Shown: in pieces, positions 43,233 through 52,279 of the stretch | Layout of the letters: each line of letters starts with the position of its first letter | Numbering within the stretch: position 1 is the first letter of the stretch | Source: Synergistaceae bacterium | GTDB taxonomy: Bacteria > Synergistota > Synergistia > Synergistales > Aminobacteriaceae | Length of the DNA stretch: 64,000 bases | Assembly (NCBI GenBank): GCA_018436725.1 | Contig: JAHDKT010000003.1 | Span: forward strand, 1-64,000 | Direction of reading: 5' to 3' | Position numbers and translations under genes: made by a program | Notes under the pieces: generated by a model | The model's input: the letters and a program-made list of their open reading frames with translations, nothing else | The model's database searches: none | What the model was told of the DNA's origin: nothing

Positions 43233-44072
43233 CTACACCCCCTCGATATCTCGCCGGAAGTGCGGATCAAGCCGGTCGCGAAGCACATCGCCCACCAAGT
43301 TGAACGAGAGCACCGTAAGAACTATAGCCGCGCCGGGGAAGATGAGCAGCCAAGGAGCTCGCGTGAGGTACATTCTCCCCTCGCTGAGCATATTGCCCCA
43401 ACTTGGAATCGACGGCGGAATGCCGAGTCCGAGGAAATCGAGCGCCGCCATATCCAACAGAGAGAAGGCGAAGGTGAAGGTAGCCTGTACGATCAGAGGA
43501 GACATCATGTTGGGAAGCACGTGTCTGAGTATGATCCACTTTTGTTTCACTCCGGAGGAGATAGCCGACTCGATATACGGTTCCTCCCGGATCTTCAGCG
43601 TCAGACCGTAAACGATGCGGGTAGTCCGAGTAAGATACGTTGCGCCGACGGCGATAATCACATTCACCATGCCCCGTCCGAGAATCGAGACGAAGACGAG
43701 AGCGAGAAGAAGCGGGGGAAAGGCCATGAGCACATCGATCAGGCGCATAAGATATGGTTCGATCTTCCTGAAATAACCCGATGAGACACCGATCAGAACG
43801 CCGATCGACATGGAAAAAAGAATCACTCCCGCCGACCCGATAAGGCTGGTCCTGGCGCCGTGAACGGCCCTGCTGAAAATATCGCGCCCGAAGTTATCCG
43901 TACCGAAAAAATGAGCGCTATCCGGCCCTTTGAGTTTTTCAATGGGGTTCATCGCCTGCGGATCAAACGGAGCAATACGATCTGCAAAGAGGGCGAAAAC
44001 ACACAGCGCCGATATAAAAAGCAGCCCGGCAAACGCTATTTTTCGCTTGTAAAGTATCGATAGAATTTTCAT
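43233..44072 (-). CDS. Oligopeptide/dipeptide ABC transporter permease (OppC/DppC type)
   Basis: 279 residues from the ATG at 44072 (AGGA eight bases before); the frame extends to 44117 inside oppB but without a site. The N-terminal helix is followed by FGTDNFGRDIFSRAVHGARTSL, the OppC signature, and by the EAA loop AISSGVKQKWIILRHVLPNMM that docks the ATPase. Six membrane helices. It is encoded ten bases after the OppB-type permease. Confidence 0.93.
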   Translation of the reverse strand: MKILSILYKRKIAFAGLLFISALCVFALFADRIAPFDPQAMNPIEKLKGPDSAHFFGTDNFGRDIFSRAVHGARTSLIGSAGVILFSMSIGVLIGVSSGYFRKIEPYLMRLIDVLMAFPPLLLALVFVSILGRGMVNVIIAVGATYLTRTTRIVYGLTLKIREEPYIESAISSGVKQKWIILRHVLPNMMSPLIVQATFTFAFSLLDMAALDFLGLGIPPSIPSWGNMLSEGRMYLTRAPWLLIFPGAAIVLTVLSFNLVGDVLRDRLDPHFRRDIEGV

Positions 44073-44082
44073 ACGCAGCATC

Positions 44083-45030
44083 CTAACTGTAGCGAATGCG
44101 AGGATCAAGAATCGCATACGTCAGATCGACGATCAAATTGACCAGCATATACACCAACGCAACGATCAAAATAACCCCTTGTATCGTTGGATAGTCTCTC
44201 CGCAAGACCGATTCCACAACAAGGCGACCTATCCCGGGCAGGGAAAAAACAGTTTCGGTCACAACGGTTTTCGACACAAGCCCTACAAAAGTGAACCCCA
44301 GAGCCGAAACAACTGAAATGAGGGAGTTTCGGAAGATATGGCGAACATTCACAGCGCCCTCGGACAGGCCTTTCGCCCTCGCCGTTTTGACATAATCCGC
44401 ATTTGCGACATCCAGCATACTCGATCGAGTCAGGCGGATGATAAGCGCCGAGTTCGGCGCCGCCAGCGTAAGACAAGGGAGAATAAGATATCGCAAGTTA
44501 CTCCAATCTCCGGACTGAATAACCGAGGGAAATCCTGACGAAGGCAACCATCGTAATACGACGGCAAAAAAAATCATAAGATTGAGCCCCAACCAAAATG
44601 TAGGTACCGAAGCGAAAAACATAGCCAAGCCCGAAAATAACTGGTCTAACCAGCTATTGTACCGAATCGCCGATAAAACTCCTATTGGAACGCCTATACA
44701 AATAATAAGGGCCATTGAAAGAAGCGCTATGAAAATACTCGTTTCCGCCCGGTCGATAATGATCTCCAGCACCGGTTTGTGAAAAAAGATCGATGTCCCG
44801 AAATCCCCTTTCAAGATACCGCCCAACCATCGAAAATATTGAAGGTAGAGAGGGCGGTTCAGTCCCATCGATTCACGAAGAGTCTCCACCTGCTCGGGCG
44901 TGGCCTGATCGCCCAGCATCACTCTCACAGGATCGCCGGGGATGAAATGAATAAAAGAAAAGACTATGATGGATGCAAGCAAGAGAGACGGTATCATGCT
45001 TCCTATCCGCCGTACAATGTACGCAAACAA
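44083..45030 (-). CDS. Oligopeptide/dipeptide ABC transporter permease (OppB/DppB type)
   Basis: 315 residues with six membrane helices. The N-terminal SIIVFSFIHFIPGDPVRVMLG, VETLRESMGLNRPLYLQYF, and the EAA loop TARAKGLSEGAVNVRHIFRNS are typical. The only credible start is a TTG at 45030 with AGGAG eight bases upstream, just after the intergenic hairpin; low start strength would fit a permease made in small amounts. This part of the operon is lower in GC than the window as a whole. Confidence 0.92.
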   Translation of the reverse strand: MFAYIVRRIGSMIPSLLLASIIVFSFIHFIPGDPVRVMLGDQATPEQVETLRESMGLNRPLYLQYFRWLGGILKGDFGTSIFFHKPVLEIIIDRAETSIFIALLSMALIICIGVPIGVLSAIRYNSWLDQLFSGLAMFFASVPTFWLGLNLMIFFAVVLRWLPSSGFPSVIQSGDWSNLRYLILPCLTLAAPNSALIIRLTRSSMLDVANADYVKTARAKGLSEGAVNVRHIFRNSLISVVSALGFTFVGLVSKTVVTETVFSLPGIGRLVVESVLRRDYPTIQGVILIVALVYMLVNLIVDLTYAILDPRIRYS

Positions 45031-45053
45031 ACAACCCTCTCCTTTCCTGCGAC

Positions 45054-45084
45054 GTACCGGGAGAGAATTCGTCTCTCCCGGTAC
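45054..45084 (-). terminator. Hairpin between peptide-binding-protein and permease genes
   Basis: GTACCGGGAGAGA and TCTCTCCCGGTAC pair over 13 bases with a 5-base loop. There is no T-run, so it is more likely a message-stabilising or processing structure than a true terminator. Confidence 0.6.
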
Positions 45085-45117
45085 ATCCTCTTCCGAGGAT
45101 ACGCCTCCTAATTCGGA

Positions 45118-46668
45118 TTATTTAAAACTAATTCCCCAGAAACGAGGCCAGATCAATGACGTATCCTCAAGTCCCTTCAATTTTGGGGAGTAGACGTCGT
45201 ATATAAAGTTAACGCCAGTTTTCATGATCGGGACTTGTTCATAGACGAGCTTCTGAATCCGATCCCAAATGTCCTTGCGTTCGGCCGCATCAAGCGTCAT
45301 TGCGAACTTGGAGGCGAGTTCACGCTTTTCCGAAGTCGTCCACCATCCAGGATACGCCTCGCTCATAAATGTAAAAAGAACCGGATCGGGGACGAAACCG
45401 TGATAGGTAAAGAACATATCCCACTGCGTCGAGTCTGCTCGTTTCGACACGAGCGTCGCCCAGTCGTAAATCTGGAAGTCGATATTGAATCCCGCCTTTT
45501 TCAGCTGTTCGGTAATGACAAGCGAGCTGTCGTAATGTACTTTGTAGGAGGTAGTAGCCAGATACAAAATTTTCTCGCCTTTATATCCAGCCTCTTTGGC
45601 AAGCGCCATGGCCTTTTCCGCATTCCCCTGACTGTATCGATCCGTCCCGACCGATGTATGCCAGAGCGTGCCTTCCGGCATAATCGAACCGTCTTTCTTC
45701 CAAAGCGCTTCCGGACCGATGGCCGCTTTCAGTACAGCTTCCATGTCGATCGCGGTCAGCAGAGCCTGCCTAAGTTTGAAGTTGTCTTTCAGAATGCCAT
45801 TCTTGGAATTCAGGAAGACCAAACCTTGGCTCCCTCCCTGCTGAACGCTTATAACAAGCTCCGGATCATCTTTCAGCGTATCGTAAAGATCTCCCGCTAT
45901 TCTCTCTCCATAATCATAATCCCCGGCCTTGACTCCGGTCACGCGGGTCGAATCATCGGGAACAGGAATAAATTGAATCTCGTCGAAGAGAGCTTCTTTC
46001 TTTCCTGCGTAACCATCCGAAGGTTCCATTCGGGAAACGTATCCATCGAAGCGCGCAAGCTTGATATACCGACTCGGATTACGTTCGACGAACTTGTACG
46101 GACCGGTGCCTATGTACTCCGTCTCCGGAATGGGAGCCTTCTCCGCTTTCGAAGCGACTTCCTTCGGATAAATCGCCGGACCGCCGTTCATGAAAGCCAT
46201 CAAGTTTTTCCACGGGGCGAAAGGCTGTTTGAAATGGAGAGTGATCTCGTATTTCCCGCTTACTTCCATTTTTTCGATATTGTTGAATAATACGGGACCC
46301 CGCGTACCGAATTTACTCCATCGTTCAAGCGACGCGAAAACATCGTCTGCGGTGAGTTCTTTTCCATTGTGGAATTTAACACCCTCTCTCAAACCGAGAA
46401 CGACGAGCTTTCCTCCCTCTTTGACCTGTTCGTCCTGCACCAGCATTGAAACGGGAGAATATTTAGAATCGAACGTGTAGAGCCCCTCGAAAATATGCAT
46501 CGCAATCATTGTCGTAAGGTCCGCAGTGATCACCTGCTGATCCAGCGACGGAGCTTCATCGATAACCGCTACCCGCAAAATACCTCCGGAAGCGGAAGCG
46601 CTTCCCGAGCCGCCGAACAGCATACAGATCGTCAGGGAAAGCACGAAGAACAGCTTTGCGTATTTCAT
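45118..46668 (-). CDS. ABC transporter peptide-binding protein (family 5)
   Basis: 516 residues with a signal peptide at about 1-27 ending in SASASG. SBP family 5 features: LTTMIAMHIFEGLYTFD, LREGVKFHNGKELTADDVFASLERW, and IGTGPYKFVERNPSRYIKLAR. It binds peptides or related molecules in the periplasm. First gene of the operon with oppB-, oppC-, oppD- and oppF-type genes. Upstream lies an N-acyl-D-amino-acid deacylase gene, so the ligand may be an acylated amino acid or a short D-residue peptide. Confidence 0.92.
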   Translation of the reverse strand: MKYAKLFFVLSLTICMLFGGSGSASASGGILRVAVIDEAPSLDQQVITADLTTMIAMHIFEGLYTFDSKYSPVSMLVQDEQVKEGGKLVVLGLREGVKFHNGKELTADDVFASLERWSKFGTRGPVLFNNIEKMEVSGKYEITLHFKQPFAPWKNLMAFMNGGPAIYPKEVASKAEKAPIPETEYIGTGPYKFVERNPSRYIKLARFDGYVSRMEPSDGYAGKKEALFDEIQFIPVPDDSTRVTGVKAGDYDYGERIAGDLYDTLKDDPELVISVQQGGSQGLVFLNSKNGILKDNFKLRQALLTAIDMEAVLKAAIGPEALWKKDGSIMPEGTLWHTSVGTDRYSQGNAEKAMALAKEAGYKGEKILYLATTSYKVHYDSSLVITEQLKKAGFNIDFQIYDWATLVSKRADSTQWDMFFTYHGFVPDPVLFTFMSEAYPGWWTTSEKRELASKFAMTLDAAERKDIWDRIQKLVYEQVPIMKTGVNFIYDVYSPKLKGLEDTSLIWPRFWGISFK

Positions 46669-46824
46669 TGTCCCAAACACTCCTTTCCATTTTCCAACAC
46701 TCGTAGGCCGTTTATGCAAACACGATCCTTTTGCTTCGACCCATCAAAATCCCGAATTCACCCGGCGCAATCCGCGTAGTTATATCGATCACTCCACCCC
46801 CCTTATCCTTCGCAGCACCACCGT

Positions 46825-48426
46825 TTATAGTCTGACGCTTTTCCCGAGCGGGGGCCCGGCCAGAAGTCCGTCACGCGCAACTATTCGCCCGTTTTTCAAC
46901 ACCATCTCGATACCGGTGGATACTTGCCTCGAATGTCGATATTCGGCATTGTCCTTGATCGTCTCCGGATCGAAGACAACAAGGTCCGCCCGCATACCTT
47001 CGCGGATAACGCCGCGATCGAACATACGAAACCGCGACGCCGGCATTCCGGTACACTTTCGTATCGCCTCTTCCATAGAAACAAGCTTCTTCTCCCTTGA
47101 GTACACCCCGAGAAACCTCGGATAACACCCGAAGCACCGCGGATGAGGATTTCCCTCCGCCAGCGGTCCGGAGAACGCCGTCGGGAGAGAATCGGAACCT
47201 ATCATCGTCAAAGGATGACGGAGTATATGCTCCATATCTTCTTCGGAGTGCGAGAGAATAACGATGGTGGCGCCGGCTTCCTCCGAGAGAATAATATCCA
47301 GGTACGTCTCCTCCGGGCTCTTTCCACGCTCGTCGGCGATTTCCGCGAACGTCCGTCCAACAAGGGATGTCTCGTTGTGCGCGGAACCGATAAGAATGCG
47401 GTCCCAACCGGTATCCTTCGCATGGTTATCCCATCCGGGCAGATCCACCAGGAAATCGGCTTTTATCTTCTCCCTGATTCGAACGTCTCTCAGTCGCTCC
47501 ATAAGAGCGGAAACTCCGCCCGCGTTCGCCCATGGTGGAAGAAGCGACGTCCCGTTATTGGATCCGGCGGCATAAGGATAGGCGTCGCAAGAGACGTCCA
47601 TTCCCTTTTCTCTCGCGCGCTCCATCATACCGAACGTTTTTTCCGACCACCCTCGGAAGCGACGCATCACTTTGTGATGTGAAATTTGAAGAGAACATCC
47701 GCTTTGTTCCGAGATGTCCAATGCCTCCGCAAAAGCGTCTAGGAGCGAACCGGCCTCCCCCCGTATATGGGCGCAATAGATTCCGCCGTATCGCGATACT
47801 ACCTTGCAGAGTTCTACGATCTCCTCTTTTTCGGCATAACAACCCGGCGGGAAAATAAGCCCCGTCGAGATCCCCGCGCAGCCGCTTTCCATGGCTTCCG
47901 CAACATGAATTTTCATCCGCTCGAGTTCCGTCTTCGTACAAGGACGCGCCTCCGCGCCCATCACCGCCGTACGGACCGTCCCATGTCCGACGAGACATGC
48001 AAGATCAGTCGTGTGTCCTTGAGCATCCAGCCTGTCGAGCATCTGGCCCGTAGAATTCCAGTTCCAGACTATAGGTACGGATTTTGGTAGATAGGGAGCG
48101 AGATATCGCTTCAGGTGATCGAGATACTTCTCCGAGAGCGGCGCCACCGATTGCCCGCAGTTTCCCGCTATTTCCGTAGTAACGCCTTGTAGAATTTTCG
48201 CATCCGGAGCGTTCACGAACAGCGCAGTTCTGTCCGAGTGCGTGTGCGCATCGACGAATCCGGGCGACAGGGCTTTTCCGGATACATCGATAATTCGCGC
48301 TGCGCTTTCTTCAGGTATTTTCCCGACAGCGGCGATTTTTTCATCCTTGACGGCCAAATCGCCGTAAAAAAAAGGACTACCCAACCCATCGAAAATCTTA
48401 GCGTTTTTCAGCAGCAGATCGAACAT
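46825..48426 (-). CDS. N-acyl-D-amino-acid deacylase family amidohydrolase
   Basis: 533 residues from the ATG at 48426 behind GGGGGT. The metal-binding HTHSD follows SPGFVDA near residue 66. GVTTEIAGNCGQSVAP, with the cysteine known to bind zinc in D-aminoacylase, and the later ISHHK and GSDSLPTAF with its Asp, are D-aminoacylase/dihydroorotase-fold features. It hydrolyses N-acyl-D-amino acids to the D-amino acid and a fatty acid or acetate. It lies between an EF_0837-type amidohydrolase gene (41 bases upstream) and the Opp-type importer operon (156 bases downstream; that gap shows no clear promoter). Confidence 0.9.
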   Translation of the reverse strand: MFDLLLKNAKIFDGLGSPFFYGDLAVKDEKIAAVGKIPEESAARIIDVSGKALSPGFVDAHTHSDRTALFVNAPDAKILQGVTTEIAGNCGQSVAPLSEKYLDHLKRYLAPYLPKSVPIVWNWNSTGQMLDRLDAQGHTTDLACLVGHGTVRTAVMGAEARPCTKTELERMKIHVAEAMESGCAGISTGLIFPPGCYAEKEEIVELCKVVSRYGGIYCAHIRGEAGSLLDAFAEALDISEQSGCSLQISHHKVMRRFRGWSEKTFGMMERAREKGMDVSCDAYPYAAGSNNGTSLLPPWANAGGVSALMERLRDVRIREKIKADFLVDLPGWDNHAKDTGWDRILIGSAHNETSLVGRTFAEIADERGKSPEETYLDIILSEEAGATIVILSHSEEDMEHILRHPLTMIGSDSLPTAFSGPLAEGNPHPRCFGCYPRFLGVYSREKKLVSMEEAIRKCTGMPASRFRMFDRGVIREGMRADLVVFDPETIKDNAEYRHSRQVSTGIEMVLKNGRIVARDGLLAGPPLGKSVRL

Positions 48427-48467
48427 AGCAATACCCCCAGCTCTCTTCAACACAGTCTACTTCGGTT

Positions 48468-49742
48468 TTAATCAGCTGTTTTTTCGGGCGGGATTCTGTA
48501 CTCGCCCTCCCTGATGCCCGCGCCCGCAGGAATGTCTTCGTAATCCGCAGCGTCGCGCGCATTCAGATCCCACATCGTCTCCCCGCCTTTGAGGGTCATC
48601 TCGCACTCCAGCCGGACGCTGCCGAGAAGACGCCCTCCCACCGTGTCCTTGAATCCGAACGCCCCCTCGCGGAGCGTCCAGAGCGCGACGTCCGCGGGCG
48701 CCCCCTTCGAGAGATGCCCAAGCTCCGGATGGCCGATCATCCTCGCCGGAATGAACGTGGAGCGCGCGATTACCTCCTGAAGCGGCATCCCCATGGCAAG
48801 GCACTTCGACATCGTCGTCGGCATGTCCATCATCGCGCCGTTCATGCTGAAGACATGAAGATCCGACGAGATCGAGTCGGGGTAGAACCCGCCCCTGATC
48901 GCGGGAACCGCGTTGCGGAAGAGAAAGCTCCCTCCCCCGTGCCCCAGATCGAAGAGAACGCCGCGCTTCCTGGCCTCGAAGAGGTACGGATAGACGCGCC
49001 CCTCCTCGTCGGCCACCGGTACCGGTCCCCGGAAACAGTGCGTGCTGATATCCCCGCTGCGGAGCTTCTCCGTGACCAGCCGCCAGTAGGGGCGCTCCTT
49101 CATGAAGAAGCCGAAGTCGACCATGGCCGGCAGACCGGACAGCTCTCCCGCTTCCACCGCGCGGTCAACCGACTCCCATCCGGGGTTCCAGTAGTGCGCG
49201 CTCTTGATCCCGACCACGACGTCGGCGTGCCGCTTCGCCTTGCTCGCCGTCGCAACGGGATCGAAGTCCGGGGCGTGCTGTTCGATGAGGTCGCTCACCA
49301 TTCCGTAGCTCGCAATGTTCAGGAACGAGAGGACGCGCGTCTTCGCCCTGTCGATCACGGAAACTCTGAAGAGGTCGAAGTTGCGCCACCCCGCGCTTCC
49401 CGCGTCCACCATCGTGGCGACGCCGCCGCGGAAGCTGAATCCGTCGGGGAAGACGCTGTTCTCGCCCGCCCAGGCGTCGGGGTTGCCGCCGGTCGCGAAG
49501 AGATGCGTGTGCATGTCCACGACGGCGGGAGTCACCAAAAGGCCGGATGCGTCGATCACCTTGCCCGCTCCCGTTTCGGGAAGATCGCGCCCCGTTCCGG
49601 CGACGACGCCGTCGGCGAGCGCAAGGTCGAGCGCTTCGTCCACTCCGTTCGCCGGATCAAGCACCCTGCCGCCTTTGACGAGGACGAAGCCCTCCGGAAA
49701 TGAGAGACTTCTCGTCCGGCCGCTGCTGTTTTCAACCATCAT
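48468..49742 (-). CDS. Amidohydrolase of the EF_0837/AHA_3915 family
   Basis: 424 residues from the ATG at 49742, which overlaps the stop of the SelA-like gene by four bases and has AAAGGAG upstream. VIDASGLLVTPAVVDMHTHLF contains the first metal-binding HxH; VVVGIKSAHYWNPGW contains the lysine expected to be carboxylated; STHCFRG, FDLGHGGGSF and the Asp of SISSDLHVF follow. Relatives are called amidohydrolase/deacetylase family metallohydrolases and occur beside SelA-related PLP proteins (the EF_0837-EF_0838 pair). Substrate not established; an N-acetylated amino acid or amino sugar acid would fit. Confidence 0.88.
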   Translation of the reverse strand: MMVENSSGRTRSLSFPEGFVLVKGGRVLDPANGVDEALDLALADGVVAGTGRDLPETGAGKVIDASGLLVTPAVVDMHTHLFATGGNPDAWAGENSVFPDGFSFRGGVATMVDAGSAGWRNFDLFRVSVIDRAKTRVLSFLNIASYGMVSDLIEQHAPDFDPVATASKAKRHADVVVGIKSAHYWNPGWESVDRAVEAGELSGLPAMVDFGFFMKERPYWRLVTEKLRSGDISTHCFRGPVPVADEEGRVYPYLFEARKRGVLFDLGHGGGSFLFRNAVPAIRGGFYPDSISSDLHVFSMNGAMMDMPTTMSKCLAMGMPLQEVIARSTFIPARMIGHPELGHLSKGAPADVALWTLREGAFGFKDTVGGRLLGSVRLECEMTLKGGETMWDLNARDAADYEDIPAGAGIREGEYRIPPEKTAD

Positions 49743-50890
49743 TCCCGTACTCCTTTCTCCGCAAGAACCCGTCCGATCTCCCGCATGCGCGACAACACAA
49801 CGCCGATCTCGTCGTCCCGGAGGGTCATCGGGTTGACGAATACCGACTGCCCGTCGGCAGCCATTGTGAAGATCGAGGGGTCCCCCTCCCGCAACAGACG
49901 AAGCGCCTCCTCGGCGCACCCCGGAACCACGAACCTAAAGAGCATCTGCGGGAACGGCTGCCCCGCTTCATTGGGGTAGACTCGCTGGACGGAGACGTTC
50001 CCATTCCCTTCGAACTCCCGCACGGCGCCTGCGATGCGTTCTTCAGCCCAGCGCAGGCGGGCTTCCGAATCCATCGCGACGTACTGCTCCACCGCCGACA
50101 GCAGGCCGACGATCTCTTCCCTGCCGACCTTGAACATCCTGCCGACGCCGTACGTCGGGAAGGCCGTCCGCGCGATCCACTCGAAGATCTCCTTCTTCCC
50201 CACCATCAGGCCGCTCGCCTGCGGCCCCCGAAGATCCTTACCCCCGCTGAAAACGCAGATATCCGCTCCCTCTCCGGTGATCCGCCATAGATTCTCCGTC
50301 GGCGGAAGCTGCGCGGCAGCGTCAACCACCACAGGAATCCCCCTGCGCGCGGCGACGCGCAGCGTGGCTTCGAGCGAGAGGGCGCCCTTGGCGACCCACC
50401 CCCCGGGGGGCATGAAGAAGTAAAAAATAGCGGCGGTGTTCTCCGTAACGGCGTACTCGAGGTCGTCCTCGACGGTAGGGAGAATCGTGTTGGGGAAGCC
50501 TATCTCGACGATGCGGGCGTTCAGCAGACGAACGGCCCAATCGTAGGGGTTGCGGTGGGCTCTGTGGATGATGATCTCGCTGCGGGCGATCTGCTCCGGC
50601 GAGAGCGAAGCGAAGGGGCGTCCGTATCGGCGGGCGATGCAGGACGCTCCCGCGATGTGCAGGGCAGCCGCCGCCCCGTTCGTCACGAAGGCGGCCTCGT
50701 TGCGCGTAATGGAGGCCAGACGTTCGTGGACCTTCGACTGCAGCTCCTTGAGCACCACGTGGCTCCGCGCCGCTTCGGCCATGGCCGCGAGGGTCTCCTC
50801 GCTCATCCTGGAACCTCCGACCATCGTGTAGGTTCCCGCCGCGTTGATCACTGTACGAACTCCGAGTTCCCGGTAATACTCTCTGGACAC
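49739..50890 (-). CDS. SelA-related PLP enzyme (DgaE/EF_0838 type), copy 1
   Basis: 383 residues, shorter than true selenocysteine synthase. NAAGTYTMVGGSRM, then EAAFVTNGAAAALHIA, VVVDAAAQLPP with the Asp that pairs with the PLP nitrogen, and FSGGKDLRGPQASG with the PLP lysine. The relative DgaE is a D-glucosaminate-6-phosphate ammonia-lyase, an alpha,beta-eliminating enzyme, which suggests that this one also removes ammonia from an amino acid or amino-sugar acid. It is translated together with the amidohydrolase gene. No SelB, SelD or Sec tRNA gene is seen in the window. Confidence 0.85.
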   Translation of the reverse strand: MSREYYRELGVRTVINAAGTYTMVGGSRMSEETLAAMAEAARSHVVLKELQSKVHERLASITRNEAAFVTNGAAAALHIAGASCIARRYGRPFASLSPEQIARSEIIIHRAHRNPYDWAVRLLNARIVEIGFPNTILPTVEDDLEYAVTENTAAIFYFFMPPGGWVAKGALSLEATLRVAARRGIPVVVDAAAQLPPTENLWRITGEGADICVFSGGKDLRGPQASGLMVGKKEIFEWIARTAFPTYGVGRMFKVGREEIVGLLSAVEQYVAMDSEARLRWAEERIAGAVREFEGNGNVSVQRVYPNEAGQPFPQMLFRFVVPGCAEEALRLLREGDPSIFTMAADGQSVFVNPMTLRDDEIGVVLSRMREIGRVLAEKGVRE

Positions 50891-50904
50891 TGCGTATCGC
50901 CGCC

Positions 50905-50960
50905 TTATTTTGAGGATTGACCATACTCATGCAACCATATATACGTTCCTTTGTTCCTTT
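50905..50960 (-). pseudogene. Possible 3' relic of a YheO/DauR-type regulator gene
   Basis: On the minus strand the tail reads WLHEYGQSSK and stops, close to the end of the intact regulator at 56664-57317, which finishes YLDEVHSESQSSK. The last 17 bases including the stop codon (TTATTTTGAGGATTGAC on the plus strand) are identical in both places. The preceding bases fit the end of the helix-turn-helix only if a base is lost. The remaining gap to 51150 holds the palindrome and hairpin listed separately. Confidence 0.35.
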
Positions 50961-51000
50961 ACAGAGCGCTTCTACAGCGTCAATTCGCTCTTGAAGCTTT

Positions 51001-51034
51001 TTACATACAAACTTTTTTAAGTTTCTGTCCGTAA
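51001..51034 (-). promoter_or_regulatory. 34-bp imperfect palindrome upstream of SelA-like copy 1
   Basis: TTACATACAAACTT and AAGTTTCTGTCCGTAA mirror each other around a T-run, with one bulge and two mismatches. It lies about 110 bases before the start codon of the gene at 50890, a suitable place for an operator or leader hairpin. Confidence 0.4.
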
Positions 51035-51057
51035 AAAAACATGGGCAGCGATGTTTT

Positions 51058-51110
51058 CGATGTGCTCGGGTATCCCTGCCGAGCCGTACCGCGCTTCTCA
51101 AGCACATCGC
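51058..51110 (-). terminator. Possible terminator after SelA-like copy 2
   Basis: CGATGTGCT and AGCACATCG form a 9-bp stem around a 35-base GC-rich loop, 40 bases after the stop codon at 51151. On the minus strand a T-run (TTTTTTTAC) follows at a distance of about 16 bases. Confidence 0.4.
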
Positions 51111-51126
51111 ACGGGAAGCGCCTGAA

Positions 51127-51165
51127 TAGATTTCTCTACGATAGATTTCTCTACGATAGATTTCC
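51127..51165 (-). repeat. 15-bp tandem repeat over a stop codon
   Basis: The unit TAGATTTCTCTACGA occurs twice in a row (51127-51141, 51142-51156) and a third time in part (51157-51165). It contains the end of SelA-like copy 2: each minus-strand unit carries the same AATCTATCGTAG with its stop codon. Probably a replication slippage product. Confidence 0.8.
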
Positions 51166-52254
51166 CACTATGGCATCAACAATACTCTTCAATTCACTTT
51201 CATTCAAACATTGCGGGTTGATAACTATCTCCCCGCCGCGAATATCGGTATAGATCTGCGGATCGAGCGACAGAAGGCGGTCATACACCTCTTGAGCAGT
51301 TTTTTCTTTGGGTTGTATATAGACACGCAAGATATTCGCGGGCTGTATCCCCGCCTCATGGGGAAAGCCTGTCCGAACGAAGGCTTTTCCGCATTTATCT
51401 ATTTCCGTCGCCATGAAATTCGACATTTTCGTCCATGTTTCATAAATTTTCTCATAATCTTTTTCGAGGAAAAGCTCCACTGCACGTGTTATACCGGCGA
51501 TCGTCTCCTTGTCGATTTTCATAGAACGCGCGATACTGTAGTTGGGGCTGCTGCTCGCCTGGCACGCTTCGACCAGATCCTTTCGCCCAAGTATCAATCC
51601 GGAAGACTGCGGCCCCCTCAGTTCCTTGCCTCCGCTGAAGAGCACCAGATCGGCTCCCATTTTTTGATATTTTGATATATTGGATCGCGGCGGCAACTCC
51701 GCAGCAGCATCGACAACCACCGGAACATCTCTTTTCTTCAGTATAGGGATCAGCCTCGGCAGTTCTATGGACCCTCTCATACTCTCATTCTCTGATACGT
51801 AGAAGAACATTGCCGTCTTCTCGTTGATCGCCGCTTCAACCTGCTCCGGCATGGCGAACGACGTCGCTCCGATTTCCACGACTTTTGCGCCGGATAAAAG
51901 TAACGCCTGATCGTATAAAATGCGATGGCATTTGAGCATGAGGACTTCATTTTTCATACCTTCGACGTTCGGCAGTTGAAGGCGTTTGACCGGGTCATTT
52001 CGTGCAATGCACGCCGCGGTCGCAAGGGCGATCCCCGCAGCCGCGCCGCATGTGATGCAACAGGCTTCGCTCTCCAGCAATTCCGCGATGTATTTCCCGG
52101 CGGCTCTGTGCAATGTGTTGATCTCGACGTAATGCTTCGAGGCTTCGGTCATCGCCTGCAAAACTTCCGGGGCCATCACGGAACCGCCAATCTTCGACAC
52201 CGTTCCGAATCCGTTGATTATCGTTTTTACTCCAAGCTGCTTGTAAATATTCAT
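51151..52254 (-). CDS. SelA-related PLP enzyme (DgaE/EF_0838 type), copy 2
   Basis: 367 residues. NGFGTVSKIGGSVM, ACCITCGAAAGIALA, VVVDAAAELPP and FSGGKELRGPQSSG with the PLP lysine parallel copy 1 step by step, although overall identity is moderate and the base composition is more AT-rich. The substrate-facing N-terminal segments differ, so the two copies may act on different amino compounds. It is the last gene behind the amino-acid ABC importer and the PIG-L deacetylase gene, 25 bases after the latter. Confidence 0.85.
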   Translation of the reverse strand: MNIYKQLGVKTIINGFGTVSKIGGSVMAPEVLQAMTEASKHYVEINTLHRAAGKYIAELLESEACCITCGAAAGIALATAACIARNDPVKRLQLPNVEGMKNEVLMLKCHRILYDQALLLSGAKVVEIGATSFAMPEQVEAAINEKTAMFFYVSENESMRGSIELPRLIPILKKRDVPVVVDAAAELPPRSNISKYQKMGADLVLFSGGKELRGPQSSGLILGRKDLVEACQASSSPNYSIARSMKIDKETIAGITRAVELFLEKDYEKIYETWTKMSNFMATEIDKCGKAFVRTGFPHEAGIQPANILRVYIQPKEKTAQEVYDRLLSLDPQIYTDIRGGEIVINPQCLNESELKSIVDAIVGNLS

Positions 52255-52279
52255 TCATCATACCTTCTGTCGTTAAAAG

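Noticed and set aside
49739..52254. The two SelA-like genes as selenocysteine synthases
   Set aside because: They have 367-383 residues instead of about 460, there are two copies in catabolic operons, and no selB, selD or Sec tRNA gene is near.
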